From Apoda limacodes (lineage: Eukaryota > Arthropoda > Insecta > Lepidoptera > Limacodidae): a stretch of 64,000 nucleotides of DNA. The stretch is from the NCBI GenBank assembly GCA_946406115.1, contig OX291551.1:1860001-1924000 (forward strand), read 5' to 3'. The notes under the pieces are model-generated. The model searched no databases. It saw only the letters and a program-made list of their open reading frames with translations, and was not told the DNA's origin. Shown piece by piece: positions 1 through 11,705 of the stretch. Position 1 is the first letter of the stretch. Every line of letters begins with the position of its first letter. The translations under genes and the position numbers were made by a program.

Positions 1-642
1 CGGTCCGCCTGATGGTAAGCGGTCACCGTAGCCTCTGGATAAATTCGAACAATTCCTCAGAACACAACCCATTGTACAAGCGGTAGAACACACACAGGGA
101 GGCAAAGTCTCTCCTCAGACTTAGGGGCTCGATACCGCAAGTGAGTTTGGGATCGTCGACAATTCTCACAGCCCGTCGTTGAACCGAGTCAAAAGGGCCA
201 AGCTGGTATCCGGGTGCACCCGCCCAGAGATGGCAGCAGTACTCCATATGGGGCTGGACTTGCGACTTGTAGAGCAGCAACCTTTGCCCCGACGGAAAGT
301 GCTGCTTCGCTCTGTTGCGTACACCAAGTTTTTTGGACGCCAGCTTTACCTTGTCTAGGAAATGATCTCGGAACTGAACATCGCTGGAGATGTCGACACC
401 AAGGATCCCAATGCTCTTGGAGATGGAGAGGGGAGTGTTCTGGAATTGTGGGACCACAGTGAATGGGGTTTTCTTAGCGGTGAACGCGCAGACTTGTGTC
501 TTTGTAGGGTTGAATCGGACCAAGTTTACCCGTCCCCAGTCAGAGACTTTAGACAGTGTGGTCTCGATTTGAGACACAAGTTTCCTCCCCAACGCAACGA
601 GGGAAGCTTGCACGGCCCGTGTAATAAGCGTCTCCAGTACTG
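1..642 (-). mobile_element. LINE A fragment (RT C-terminal region), internally deleted
   Basis: Reading leftwards, the 225-codon frame at 23-700 carries the post-RT part of a Jockey/CR1-like ORF2: NLVRFNPTKTQVCAFTAKKT, GILGVDISSDVQF and SLRRDFASLCVFYRLYNGL. The element starts abruptly near 642, where homology to the other copies stops, so it is 5'-truncated. About 245 bases of the C-terminus are missing near base 40, where the 3'-terminal CGGTCCGCCTGATGG sequence is joined directly to upstream coding sequence. The window edge cuts its tail. Confidence 0.85.
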
Positions 643-1184
643 TATTAACTATATTAATAATGATTTTCACAACATTGACTTCTTTACAGAACTCTGTCAA
701 GTCTATTTATTATAAACTTTGCCAGTAAACGCACAGCTTATATTTGTTTCCTTTTAGGTTTAAAATGTAAAAAATATTTATTTATGTCTTATATGTATAA
801 TTATTTATGCATTACTATAGTGTAGAATAAATACTTGTATTTAATTTATATTATAAAAGAGTCGAAAATGGTTTATATTGTATATTCTGTATTTATTGGG
901 TACTCTTTGTCTTCATATTAGGCAAAATAAATTAAATACTTTTTTGTTATTTGACAACAAACAGACCAAAATAAAATAAATAACCTCGGCAATAAGAGTG
1001 CGGCACCATCGCAAGATTTATAGTGATTTTTACTAATCTGTGTAAGTATGGCAACAAAGATTTACCTATCAGGGAACAAACATGAGGCTTTATACCTATA
1101 CCGAGCCTAGTAGGCAGATAGAGGTATCACTATACTTTCACACTCAATACACAAACGCACTATAATTGTTTTTCTTTTCAGCAG
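643..1184. other. AT-rich stretch, no gene seen
   Basis: Low-complexity AT-rich sequence between the LINE A fragment and a minisatellite. No convincing reading frame or RNA gene. Confidence 0.5.
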
Positions 1185-1528
1185 TCCATTGTCAATCACA
1201 TTTTCAGCGGGCACGGTCCCATTTACATAATTATCCATTGTCAATCACATTTTCAGCGGGCACGGTCCCATTTACATAATTATCCATTGTCAATCACATT
1301 TTCAGCGGGCACGGTCCCATTTACATAATTATCCATTGTCAATCACATTTTCAGCAGGCACGGCCCCTATTTACATAATTATTCATTGTCAATCACATTT
1401 TCAGCGGGCACGGTCCCTATTTACATAATAATCCATTGTCAATCACATTTTTAGCGGGCACGGTCCCTATTTACATAATAATCCATTTCCAATCACATTT
1501 TTAGTAGGCACGGTCCCTATTTACACAT
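1185..1528 (+). repeat. Minisatellite, 7 copies of a 49-bp unit
   Basis: Unit starts are near 1185, 1234, 1283, 1332, 1381, 1430 and 1479. The unit holds TCCATTGTCAATCACATTTT and CAGCGGGCACGGTCCC followed by ATTTACATAATTA. Early copies are nearly identical, and the last copies diverge (TTTAGTAGG for TTCAGCGGG). Confidence 0.95.
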
Positions 1529-2747
1529 TAAAATTCAATAATACACAATCAATCAGACAATCAGACTACAATAGTATAGCCCACTGCTGGGCATAAGCCC
1601 TCACACCATATTTTAGATCATCGGTCTACCTGGCTTGAGGGTCAGCGGCGTTTACCGGTTCGTTGTCTTTACTCTAAGGCTCGTCGTATCTATCGTAAAT
1701 ATAACCTGCACATTTCCACTTCAGTTAGAACTAACTATAGGTATCTATTGTAATTGTTTGGTTTAGGTAGACTAAACGTACAATGCGATTGTGACCAACA
1801 TTGGTCTCTAGTCAACGTGGATATTAACTTTTCTCTACGTTTATCTTGAGACCTTCTGGTCTGAACTGTTTTTCTTAGGCTGTTTAGTATTTCTTATTAA
1901 TACTGCAACGATTCAGCTTTTAGTACGATGTCTAAAAATTAGAGATAAGCAATCAACTCGCCGTGTATAGAAATGCCTTGGCTTTTCAAGTTCAGCTTTC
2001 AGTTTGCTGTCGCAATCGCTTTGCTTTCGAGGATACCACTCTCACTGTCGTACTTCGTGTATTCATATTTCTATATAAAGGAGGTGTGTACAAAACCCTT
2101 AATTGTCGTGACATAATCTACCTTTTTAAAATGTTTCGAAACGTACTTTTTCAATAAAAGAAGGTTAAGAATTTAAGTCCCTTGTTAAAAATTTTTATTC
2201 CCTTTTTTCTTTTTTGACTCCTACACCTGCTAAAAACCCTGCATAGCCACGTTACGTGTCCTGTCACTAAATTAGTACCAAATGTCTCAAAAACAAACAA
2301 TATCTTAATAGCGGCAAAGTCAAAGTTTCGGCGGTGCCAGATATTGCTTACGTCACACACAGCCCGGAAGGATATTAGTACATTACTGAGGTGAGGGAGT
2401 AAAATAGATAAGAGATGATAATATATTACTTGTGATCGCCGCCCGCCGCGCCACGACATATAAGTATAACACTCAAAACTACAATATGTCGCCTTTTCAT
2501 ACCAAATACGTAATCCGTTTGTTTGTACCTATTTAGATTTTTCTTGAAATTCTCAGACATTTTGCAATTCCCGGTCGGGTTTTATATTAAAAATTGTTGT
2601 TTTTAGTATTGTTATTATTTCTTTCTTTTCGACTTCTTTTTCCATAAATTCTAAAACAACCGCTAATTGATAATAACTATCTTTATGTGTAGAATTATTT
2701 TCCATGTACTTAGCACATCTTCTGTATTAACGGCTCAAGCCCGACAA
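1529..2747. other. Non-coding flank with a short SINE-like piece
   Basis: Positions 1572-1615 hold TAGCCCACTGCTGGGCATAA, a phrase common in lepidopteran interspersed repeats. The rest shows no supported gene; open frames here are short and unlike any family I know. Confidence 0.45.
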
Positions 2748-2932
2748 CTAAGTTTCTAATGCATGTGATTGAGACCGCAGTTGTGATGTAGACGACTGGT
2801 AATAGTTTCCCTCGGTATCTCTAGCTAGCGACCTAAAAGCTTGACTTCTAGAAGCGTAGCCAGCAAGTTCCGCTTCAACTCTCCCGACAAATTCAAACAT
2901 TGGTTTGCCAGTTATATGCGAGACTCGAGCCG
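2748..2932 (-). mobile_element. Diverged relative of LINE A, ORF2 fragment
   Basis: The minus-strand frame reads FEFVGRVEAELAGYASRSQA then FRSLARDTEGNYYQSS. It lines up with FQFIGKIGGRLASYPSGSRA and FWSLAKAAEGNFCQSS of the LINE A copy at 38.9-39.1 kb. Divergence is much greater than between the other copies, so this is an older or sister lineage. Confidence 0.7.
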
Positions 2933-3367
2933 TGGAACATCTTTTTATTTCAGGATGTCTTTTGGTTGCCACACACAGACACAGAGTGAAATAAAGATAT
3001 TAGAAGTGAAGCACAGTTGGTTACGTTTACGAAGCAAGTTACTGTAGCCCAGTACGACGTATACCCGCAGTGGCGCGTTGGAACGGTGCCAAAGAAGTCC
3101 CAACTCATTACCTTCTCATTGTAACGAAATTACTTTCGCAAATTAAATAATGTCCTTTTAAGTTTAACAAGTTATTTTAGTGGTTAATATTTGTTGCTTT
3201 TGTCTAAAACTCGTTTTACTCAAACACTATTTTTCCAGTTTCTTTTCTTTTTTGAACTTAGTTCGCCAAGTAGTTCTTTCTCCAAAACAAAAACGTTGTT
3301 GATTTTTTTTTTTTAAATATTTTTGGACATTAGGGATACGAGTTTTGTGTGGAAATCGCTTTATTTT
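2933..3367. other. No gene seen
   Basis: AT-rich sequence with poly(T) runs, between a LINE relic and a 'ggttccgta'-type repeat. Confidence 0.4.
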
Positions 3368-3595
3368 TATGTTTCCGTACACAACAAGGAACCCTTATAG
3401 TTTCGCCATGTCCGTCCGTCTGTCTGCTTAGCTCAGAGACCATTAGTACTAGAAAGCTGTAATTTGGCTTGGATAAACATATTAGTTAGGCCGAGAAAGT
3501 AGATTAGAAAAAAAAAATAGTGTACGAGTAGGGGACTCGTAAAGTGGGGATGTTTTTTTTCTCGTCTACCCCATAGTGTGGGGTATCTTTAGATA
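3368..3595 (+). mobile_element. 'ggttccgta' repeat (MITE-like) fragment
   Basis: Contains GGAACCCTTATAGTTTCGCC followed by ATGTCCGTCCGTCTGTCTG. The same phrase recurs near 6210-6280 and 45205-45225. Borders are approximate. Confidence 0.55.
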
Positions 3596-4321
3596 GCTCG
3601 TAAATTTTGAGGGTGTGCGAAAACCATTTTTCGATTCGGCGATGCGTTTGCGAAGTATTAAGCTTTTAAGTACAAATTTTTTAGAGCCCAGTGTTACCTC
3701 ACCCCTTCCAAATAAATAGCTGTTCTTAGGTGTGCGAAAAAAATCATGGGAATAGCACATATACTTAACTTACAGTTAGAAAGTTTACAACTTAATGAGT
3801 AGTAGTCAACAAACTTAAAAATGTAGTCGGATAAGTAAAAAATTTGCACAAATTCCATCAAATGGTACAGTTTAGATAAAGTTGGTACCTTGTGTAAAAC
3901 AGGTTTCAAATATAAGTTTATGAACCATGTAACATAACAGAAAAATAAAATCATAAAATTCCGAATACTAACACTAAATAAATAACAATATTTACGTTCG
4001 AATTTAGACGTGGCGTTTGGCGGTACTTTGTACAAACTTATATTCTAGTTGCTCTATCGTAAAAACAGTAACACATATAATCTTGCAGTGATCATAGTGT
4101 TCAAACCTCAGCATGGAGCTCATTGCAGGAGATGATAGGAACAGATATTTTATGAACTTGAAAAGAAATAAAGAATTTACAATGATATTTTAATTTGGCA
4201 TTGAGATGTGTTGATTGCGCGTAATTGCGTTTATTTGAAACTTTTTTTTTTTATCGAATTTTTGTTTACTTTATTTCGGTGGTTTCCGTTTTCAGTATAG
4301 TATTAAGGTCTTCGCTTATCT
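3596..4321. other. No gene seen
   Basis: AT-rich sequence. A 113-codon minus-strand frame at 3694-4035 has no recognisable domain and biased composition, and I do not call it. Confidence 0.4.
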
Positions 4322-4390
4322 ATACAAATACTTGTCAAAGTGTGTACTACTCTGTACAAATACTTGTCAAAGTGTGTACTACTCTGTACA
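4322..4390 (+). repeat. Tandem duplication, 2 copies of about 32 bp
   Basis: The unit TACAAATACTTGTCAAAGTG continuing TGTACTACTCTG occurs twice back to back. It is followed downstream by a poly(C) run at about 4477-4496. Confidence 0.85.
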
Positions 4391-4702
4391 TAAGTCGACC
4401 TAGTGTAAGGATGTTTGCGTTCCAGTTCCCGGTCACCGGCCCATCCCGACCGCGCAACAAGTGATCGGAATCAAAACCCCCCCCCCCCCACCCCCCGCGT
4501 TGTATACTCGTACGTTGCAACTTGCAATCCCTAGCGCCTCGGCCGAATTCGTGCGCTTTATTTCAGTAGCATTTAGTTTACGTCATTTGATCGACCTACA
4601 TTTACAAAAAAGAATGCCTTTTTTCTAAACGTTTGAAGTTCTGAACACTCTCTAAAGAATAAGAATATTTTTAAAATTTTCATGGCTCGCTTAAATAATC
4701 GA
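4391..4702. other. Poly(C) run and AT-rich spacer
   Basis: A C-tract broken by one A lies at about 4477-4496. No coding signal. Confidence 0.5.
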
Positions 4703-5085
4703 GTAGTGCGGACGGACGGTACCCTAACAACGTGTTAAAGATATCGAAGTAGCTACCTTCTCGGCGAGGAGTAGGGCCGACGGACGGAACCCTAACACGT
4801 GACAAAGATATCGAAGTAGGTACCTTTTTGGTGAGGAGTAGTGCGGACGGACGGAACCCTAACAACTTGACAAAGATATCGAAGTAGGTACCTTTTTGGT
4901 GAGAAGTAGTGCGTACGGACGGAACCCTAACAACGTAACAAAGATATCGAAGTAGGTACCTTCTCGGCGAGGAGTAGGGCCGAAGGACGGAACCCTCGCA
5001 ACGTGACAAAGATATCGAAGCAGGTACCTTTTTGGTGAGGAGTAGTGCGGACAGACGGAACCCTAACAACGTGACAAAGGAATAG
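4703..5085 (+). repeat. Minisatellite, 6 copies of about 68 bp
   Basis: Unit starts (GTAGTGCGGAC or GTAGGGCCGAC) are near 4703, 4771, 4838, 4906, 4974 and 5042. Each unit carries GGAACCCTAACAACGTGACA then AAGATATCGAAGTAGGTACC. Two sub-types alternate, with CTTCTCGGCGAGG or CTTTTTGGTGAGG. A minus-strand frame of 138 codons is open across it only by chance, since the unit is not a multiple of three. Confidence 0.95.
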
Positions 5086-5599
5086 GTTTCTACCAAATCT
5101 GTCGCAATGTGTCTGATAAAAACAGTTACAATTTAATCAATATTTGCGTGGAACATCTGGAAATGAAAGTGAACGTGGGAAGTTCAAGCTGCGTCGGTTG
5201 GATGGTAATGAAGCAGTCGCGACCTCGCTGAGGGGAGGCGATGAGACGACGGCACCCCCACTCGAATGTAGGTAACTACTTAGTCAGAGTCGTGACCTCT
5301 TTAAGATAACTACCTACTGTGATTTTCTTTGTGAAAAGGAACACCCACACTTGTTTACTTTCATTGTATGCATACAATAGAAAGTAATTCCATCTTTCTT
5401 GCACGTCAGGAACTTAGACTGTAGAGAAGGTACTACAAACTTACTCTCGTTCGCTTTAGCCGTTATGCGCCCCACTGCAAGGGCACAGACCTCTCCTTGG
5501 GGAAGGAGGCTGCGGCTGGTCATAATACCATACTGACCTAGTGCATATAGGTGGATGTTTTGAAGCAAGGCCGCGTTAACACCTGCAAGAAAAGGCAGG
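5086..5599. other. No gene supported
   Basis: Moderate-GC sequence containing an 84-codon minus-strand frame (5314-5568) with no recognised motif. Confidence 0.35.
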
Positions 5600-5720
5600 T
5601 GTAAACTTCGTAATAATAATAATATTTATTTGCCTGGATAAGGTACAAATGATGTTCATCAATTTATTTATGTACATGATTCTCTTATTCTGCCCCTTCA
5701 GGGTGTGCAAAATTTTACCA
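5600..5720 (-). mobile_element. LINE-type 3' tail
   Basis: Begins (TAA)n TATTTATTTGCCTGGATAAG on the plus strand, i.e. a minus-strand element ending in an ATTA-rich tail. The opposite end is not resolved. Confidence 0.4.
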
Positions 5721-6190
5721 TTTTTAATTATTATTAAGTAAATGAAATTCTAAAATGTCAGTTGAAATAAAATCTTTTAATAACTATTGACAGAATTAAT
5801 GTTAAAAATACAAGATGAATTGTCAAGATTAGAGATATTTAAGAAAAACGTACAAAATTACAAAAATTAAGCACAAAATAGTGACGTGTCATATTACAAT
5901 GTTCTGTTTCTAGCAGCAACTCTACACATTTGTTGTTGACAAATTCTCCAACACTATAAAGACATTTATCTTTTGGTAACTACCCAGTCGTTCTTTTTTT
6001 TTTAAATGTGATATGGTAGTGCCTTTATATTAGATGGCAGCTTTTTGTAAATTTAAATTTTAAGGGAAGTACTGAGGTTGTTGTCTAACAAACAAACATA
6101 TGTTCCTAATGTACATGCATTACAATTTCAGCAATTTTAAATTTTGAAATAGACGCTTAACCACGCGTTGCATATTGCTCTTATACACTT

Positions 6191-6586
6191 TTTTAGGGTT
6201 CCGGAGCCAAATGGCAAAAAAGGAACCCTTAGGAAAACGTCATGTCTGTCTGTCTGTCTGTCCGTCCGTCCGTATGTCACAGCCACTTTTTCCCGAAACT
6301 ATAAATATAAGAACTATACTGTTGAAACTTAAAATGAAAGTTATACTTAAAACTGATACTCAAAAATTTTTTTTCATCAAATACAACGTATGGGACGTGT
6401 GGGGACATCTATGGATAGTTCTTCAAAAATGATATTGAGGTTTCTAATATCTAATCTACACTGAATAGTTTGCGTGAGAGACTCGCTCAAAGTGGTAAAA
6501 TGTGTGTGTCCAAACTCCCCCTCCCCACCAAATATGTGATGTATCGGTGCGCAAGTCTAACTCGCACTTGGCCGGTTTTTTAGTTT
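6191..6586 (+). mobile_element. 'ggttccgta' MITE-like element with tgtctgtccg tract
   Basis: Starts TTTAGGGTTCCGGAGCCAAA, carries a (TGTC)n/(CGTC)n tract near 6245-6275, and ends GTCTAACTCGCACTTGGCCG GTTTTTT. The same right end, inverted, appears at the left of the 35.7-36.1 kb copy (GGCCAAGTGCAAGTTGGACC), so these are likely the terminal inverted repeats of one non-autonomous family. Confidence 0.65.
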
Positions 6587-6800
6587 TAAACTATTTACCC
6601 CACAACAGAAATCTCAGTTTTTACCACTGATGCCACGCTGTTAGTGCTATGTGGTTATGTGTCCAAGAAATGCAGCAGTTTCCACTTTATGTAGATACTA
6701 GGCTTTGCCACTAAATTGGGTTATCGGCGTGGAACTCCTTAATTAACCCCAATTAATAAATTAATTAGTTATACCAATGAATTGCTATAGCATGCTATAG

Positions 6801-7005
6801 GTGCAGCAATAGTTCGTTTATTCCCGCATGAACTTTAGGATTTTTAGGAAGGAAGAATGGAAGTAGCCTATATGCTATTCCAGCACCTAACCTATATGTA
6901 TGCCAAGTATTATCCCGATCCGTCCAGTGGTTGAGGAGCGATTGAGTAACAAACATCCATCCAGTCATACAAACTTTCACATTTTTAATATTAGTAGGAT
7001 TACCT
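6801..7005 (-). mobile_element. 'ctaatattataaatgcgaaag' repeat (Helitron- or SINE-like)
   Basis: The reverse complement starts CCTACTAATATTAAAAATGT GAAAGTTTGTATG and continues with GGACGGATCGGGAT, the same order as the plus-strand copy at 15690-16118. Widespread non-autonomous family; its class is not settled from this sequence. Confidence 0.6.
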
Positions 7006-10000
7006 CGTTATTACACTTAACTTGTAATAAAGAATCAAACGAACTTACCTTGTGAAGTTTGATATCTAATTATAGACCGGGAGACAGTGACACAAAATAT
7101 TGGGTCATTTGTACCAGTAAGGCGGTTGTTCAGGGGTCTAAATACGTAATGACGAAAAGGAAAATGATGGTCATAGCGCTGATACCGACCGGCCCAATCG
7201 CGTGGGCGTTAGTCGGAACGTGTCGGATAAAATACGAGTGTCGAACGATTTGTTCCACAAAAATCCTTGTATTTTACGATAGTCCCGGTGTGACTTACAA
7301 CCTGCCATACAGACGCGAACACATTAATTAAAAAAAAAACTATTTAACCATTTGTACCAAGCTAATTTTTGCACAGCTAATCATCTTCGAGTAGCCGTTC
7401 ACGAATATCACCATACCATACTTTGCTGACGGTTCCAAATGGCCGTCATACCGCCGCAAGGGAGTTAATTTTTTTTTTTGCAAAACTATTTGTACCACCT
7501 TGAAATTTTTTTTCAACGGTTTCTGTCTGATTATAAACAGAAGTCTGATAATGCCACACCTGTGGGAGGTGGCAAAGTACAATTTTTTTTTATTGTAAGA
7601 TTTTATTCGTATTTTGGACGATTTGTATGGCATTAATTTGTCCCCCTACTAAAACAAACAAACAAACAAACAAAAATTTTTTATTTAGCAAACACACACA
7701 TACAAATATTAAAACAAAAAAATAAAAGAAAAAAAATTATGTACCAAAAAAGAGTGCATGAGCTAAATGGGCCTCCCCCTCAGCATGATATGTACCCGTG
7801 TAGGTACAATACTGATTTTCAGTGGGAGCCCTTACTGCATCACTTCACGGACATTAGTGAATGACAAAACAATAGCACCTATAAATATTTAATTACTATA
7901 CTATCCTATATATATTTAAATTGCCTACCTAAATAAAAAAATAACAAAAATAAAATATTTACAAAATCACTAATTTAAAGAGAAAGAGAAGAGAAGAAAA
8001 CGATAAAGGCAAAAGAGGTTGTACACACTTAGACTTTTGCCTCTTTAAAAACTCTACTAGAAGTATGGCAATAATAATAACGGTCACATTTTATCAAGTA
8101 CTTTCCAAAAATGCAAATGCAATACTGGTACAAATCGTTTTGCAAAAAAAAATCACTCCCTAGAAGCGGTATGTATAAAACAAAGATTTTTTCCTTTAAA
8201 TGGAGTAGAGTTATCAGCGGCCACACAGTCTTTGTTTATACACTGCCACATTATGATGTGTGTGTGTCGCAGCTTCTTTTTAACAACCACTTTGAGCTTT
8301 GGCTCTTCTTAATCAAAGTTCATATTTACTGTTTTGCATGTGTCCTATCAACCTTACATAGTTATGGTTTTTTAAAAACAAATTAATTGATTGAAAAATA
8401 ATTTTTTTGTAATATATGCACACGAATTTAGAGTTCCAAATGGACTAATAATTGGGGACAGCTATTTTAATACAATTATACATTTTAGCAATACTTTTAA
8501 TACTGAAAATACAGATATTTCAAATATCATATTTTTAGGATGGATAAAAATGGTGTACTGTATGTTAATTCCCTTGCAAAGGCGACAGGTGACCGTTAGC
8601 TACGGGTTGCGTTTGAGTATTTATGGACAAACATGCGATGTATAACAAAACAAAATTAAGTCTTTACAAATAAGAACAAAAAATAAAAAAAAACGAGATT
8701 CGTAAAGAATACAAAACTATTTAAAATATGCAAATTTTTAAAACTATTTAAAAAGTTTAAACTCTTATAGAAAATTACGAGGGTAAGGAAGATTTAATTA
8801 AAAGAGTACAAAAATACCCAACACGTTTAGAAAACGCTATTCTGAGATAAGGCGGGTCGTAGGAGGTCTGAAGGAAAGACGTGATTCCTTATACCTTGTA
8901 AAATCACTGTTGTCGTATAGAGATTGAATATAGATTGATTACTCTGTAACAATATAGCTTCTCTTATATAGTATTTACTCCACAACTTAACTATACGTAT
9001 TGGTACGTGAGGGTAAGGGATGCTGGCTGTGGGTCTTGAAGCTATAATCGTACCTTGACTTTCGTTATAGATATCGTACCGTTAAAACATTTAATTCCTA
9101 TTTTTCGTTTATAGGTTTCAATATCTCTGACTTAGTGTCGTCGCCGTTTGATTGAGAAATCATTAGGTCTTTTTTCTCACATTTTCTCGATTTCGTTTTC
9201 GTATTCTTCGTTACTTTGATCCTTCTAGAACGAATTTTGTAGTTTGTTTATAATGGCTGTAAAAGACTGGAAGTAATATTGACTTAATGTCGCTTATTGA
9301 GCAGTCTACGTATCCTTACTTGTAAGTTTAAGTTTGACTTCTGTTGACAAATGTGTTTTCAGAACGAAGGAAATTTGCGTTTTGTGGTCTTATGGTTTTA
9401 AAACGCTTTTATCAAATTCTAACCCGCTTATGAATTGTTCTAATGAAGTTCGTCTTTGTCTGTTATGTGTAACAAGGAGATATCGGTTTCTAAGTCAAAT
9501 GACTCCATTTTATATTATAATTATTGTTATCTGTTAATTTTGCCATCTCTGTAAATAAAGTATTAAACTTTTGCAAAAATACTGATAATTGGGTTACGTT
9601 CGATATTGCCTCTTTATCGGTTTACTATACAGCATGGGAAAAAGAAAGTTTTAGTCTAAATCACTTAGTATATACATTGATGAAATACTGTCATAATATA
9701 ACAATATTGTTTTACTTTATGTTATTGTATTGCGTTATAACTTTTTGCAATGAATATATCATAAGAAAGATGAACGTATACCTATGATACTATATTATAA
9801 ATAATGCACTCAAATTTATGTAGACTGTTAAGTGGGGATGTAGTGAGGGGAAGTGTAAAATGATATAATGGTGGTAGGTGATATAAGTAATTTTCGAATT
9901 TGTATTATATGTCGTACTGTAAGCGTGTTTTGTCAAATCTATAAAGAAGTCTTTGAATAACTTACAAATTTGTTTTGATATGAATATTTGTCTGAGTATA

Positions 10001-11161
10001 ATATGTCATTGAACTTTACAATTTCCATATTTTCATTTACGGATTTAGAATCTATTTTATTCTTATTTATGTCCCAATCTGCTCTACGCTTGTTTTTATT
10101 TTTTTCAATGTAATTTTTATTTTGGTTTTGCTGAGCTGGTAACGTGCACGTTTAGATGCTAAACTAAACTCGACCTTAATATAATTTTTATATTTTTCAT
10201 TCTTTATATCTATCAAATTTTGTATTAATAAATATAGTCGTAATATGTTTATACTTGCCCTTTTTACCAAACTGCGGCAAAGACCAAAAGGAGGGTATAT
10301 GTGTTTGACCTGAATGTATGTGGGACTCTAACTACTAGAGTGTCATAGGCTATATTAAAATTATTGGGGATCAATATGGCGGATTTTTGGCGCCAAATTG
10401 CTTTTTTGCTTCTCAGTTACTAAGATTATCTTTTATTTTTTTACGTTTACGTGGCGGATTTTAATTACTTTTTACTTGTGAGCCCTTAGTTAGTTAGCTT
10501 TCTAATTTTGTAATTTTGTTAGATATTTTCACTCTTATTTGGGAAACATAGTTTGTGAAAGAGTATAAAGGTTTCATAAAAATAATAAAAATCGTCCAGT
10601 CCAGTATTCCATCTCTACTATTTTGTATAATTCAGAAAAAGTTTATATTTTCTATGTAGCAAGTGCACTCGCGACAGTTCATCAAGCGCTTCCTGCGAGT
10701 CATTGCGAGTGCAATAAATAGCAAGTCTTAACATGACTACATCAACTCATGCACTCGCAGCTATTTGGTTTTGGTTTAAAATAAGTAAATAATGGTCACG
10801 GGAAGATACAATTAAATGAATAGTATCTTATAAGTGCAATCCTTGTTTGTGGGATAACCGGCATGCAAATAGAATAAAACTATACAAAGGACTATACAAA
10901 TAGAATAAAAGAAAATCTACACTTAATTACATCACACAAGAGTTCTCTACAACTGAGAATGAAGTGTCCCGAAAACTGCATAATTCAATGGCAGACTAAA
11001 TTAAAAAAATCCACGATGAAAAGAAGTGGAAGGAGAGCTGATATCTCGCAAAATATTTATTATAGGAATTTATACGCAATGTAAACGGTATTGCGAGAAA
11101 CTCGTGCAAGACTTCCACGAGTGTTCTTGCAGGTGGACACGCGGTCTAAGACCTCCGACTT
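7006..11161. other. Long AT-rich stretch, no gene supported
   Basis: Includes poly(T)/poly(A) runs, a (CAAA)n run near 7650-7672 and several frames under 100 codons. The frame at 7059-7331 (+) has ordinary composition but no motif I know. A GC-balanced patch lies at 10660-10760 (repeated GCGAGTG/CACTCGC words). Confidence 0.4.
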
Positions 11162-11235
11162 AGTTCAACAACTGCTATCATATAACAACTTCCAGCATAG
11201 TTCAACAACTGCTATCATATAACAACTTCCAGCAT
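11162..11235 (+). repeat. Tandem duplication, 2 x 37 bp
   Basis: AGTTCAACAACTGCTATCAT then ATAACAACTTCCAGCAT is repeated exactly, starting at 11162 and 11199. Confidence 0.95.
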
Positions 11236-11539
11236 CGACAGTATAACGAGCCCTCCGAAACACGGAGGAACTCAGAAAAATGTGGCACTAGCCGGATACC
11301 CATCCAGGTAGCCCTGGCCGACGTTGTTTAACTTCGCATATCGTGTCTGAGACCAATGTAACAAAGCCACGACTTTCTTTCTACTACTTTTCACATTTAC
11401 TATTAAGTTGTTATTTTAAGTACGTTTGTTTTTCTGAGATGCTAAAACTTGGTTTGCCCTTTTAACCAAAAGTTTAGGTACGTGGAGACCATCCATGGTC
11501 CATATACTTTTGTATAGTGGATTAACATTGTTGTAACAG

Positions 11540-11705
11540 GTATCTCGACTCTGTCGGGTTGCGCGTCGCCGGAGCTGACGGAGCGGCTACCGGAGCTGCC
11601 GGCGGTCGAAGAGAAGCGGTTGCGGCGCGCGGCGCTCGTGCTGCAGCAGCGACTCATACTGCGCCAGTGGCTCGCCTCGCACCACCTGCAGCACGCGTAC
11701 ACCAA
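11540..11705 (+). CDS. AREL1: AREL1-like exon 1 of window (SAM-like region, first half)
   Basis: The acceptor is ttgtaacag|GT and the donor ACCAA|gtaag. The exon opens with two bases of a split codon and ends two bases into the next one. It encodes a Leu/Arg-rich helical stretch ending in WLASHHLQHAYTK. With exon 2 (LLNLDVSSIEDVYWLEDS) this resembles a SAM domain: WL, then Y, then LL, then VSSIED. Human AREL1 as I know it starts near exon 3, so this is an N-terminal extension or an insect-type longer form. No exon further upstream was recognised. Confidence 0.8.

Noticed and set aside
1185..1528. CRISPR-like array
   Set aside because: Units are adjacent with no unique spacers, and the window is an insect genome.
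3694..4035. 113-codon minus-strand ORF
   Set aside because: AT-rich chance frame (Phe/Tyr/Ile rich) without recognisable domain.
4680..5096. 138-codon minus-strand ORF with repeated peptide
   Set aside because: It is only the minisatellite read in one frame; the 68-bp unit is not a multiple of three.
7059..7331. 90-codon plus-strand ORF as a gene
   Set aside because: No family motif, no splice or promoter context, embedded in repeat-rich AT sequence.
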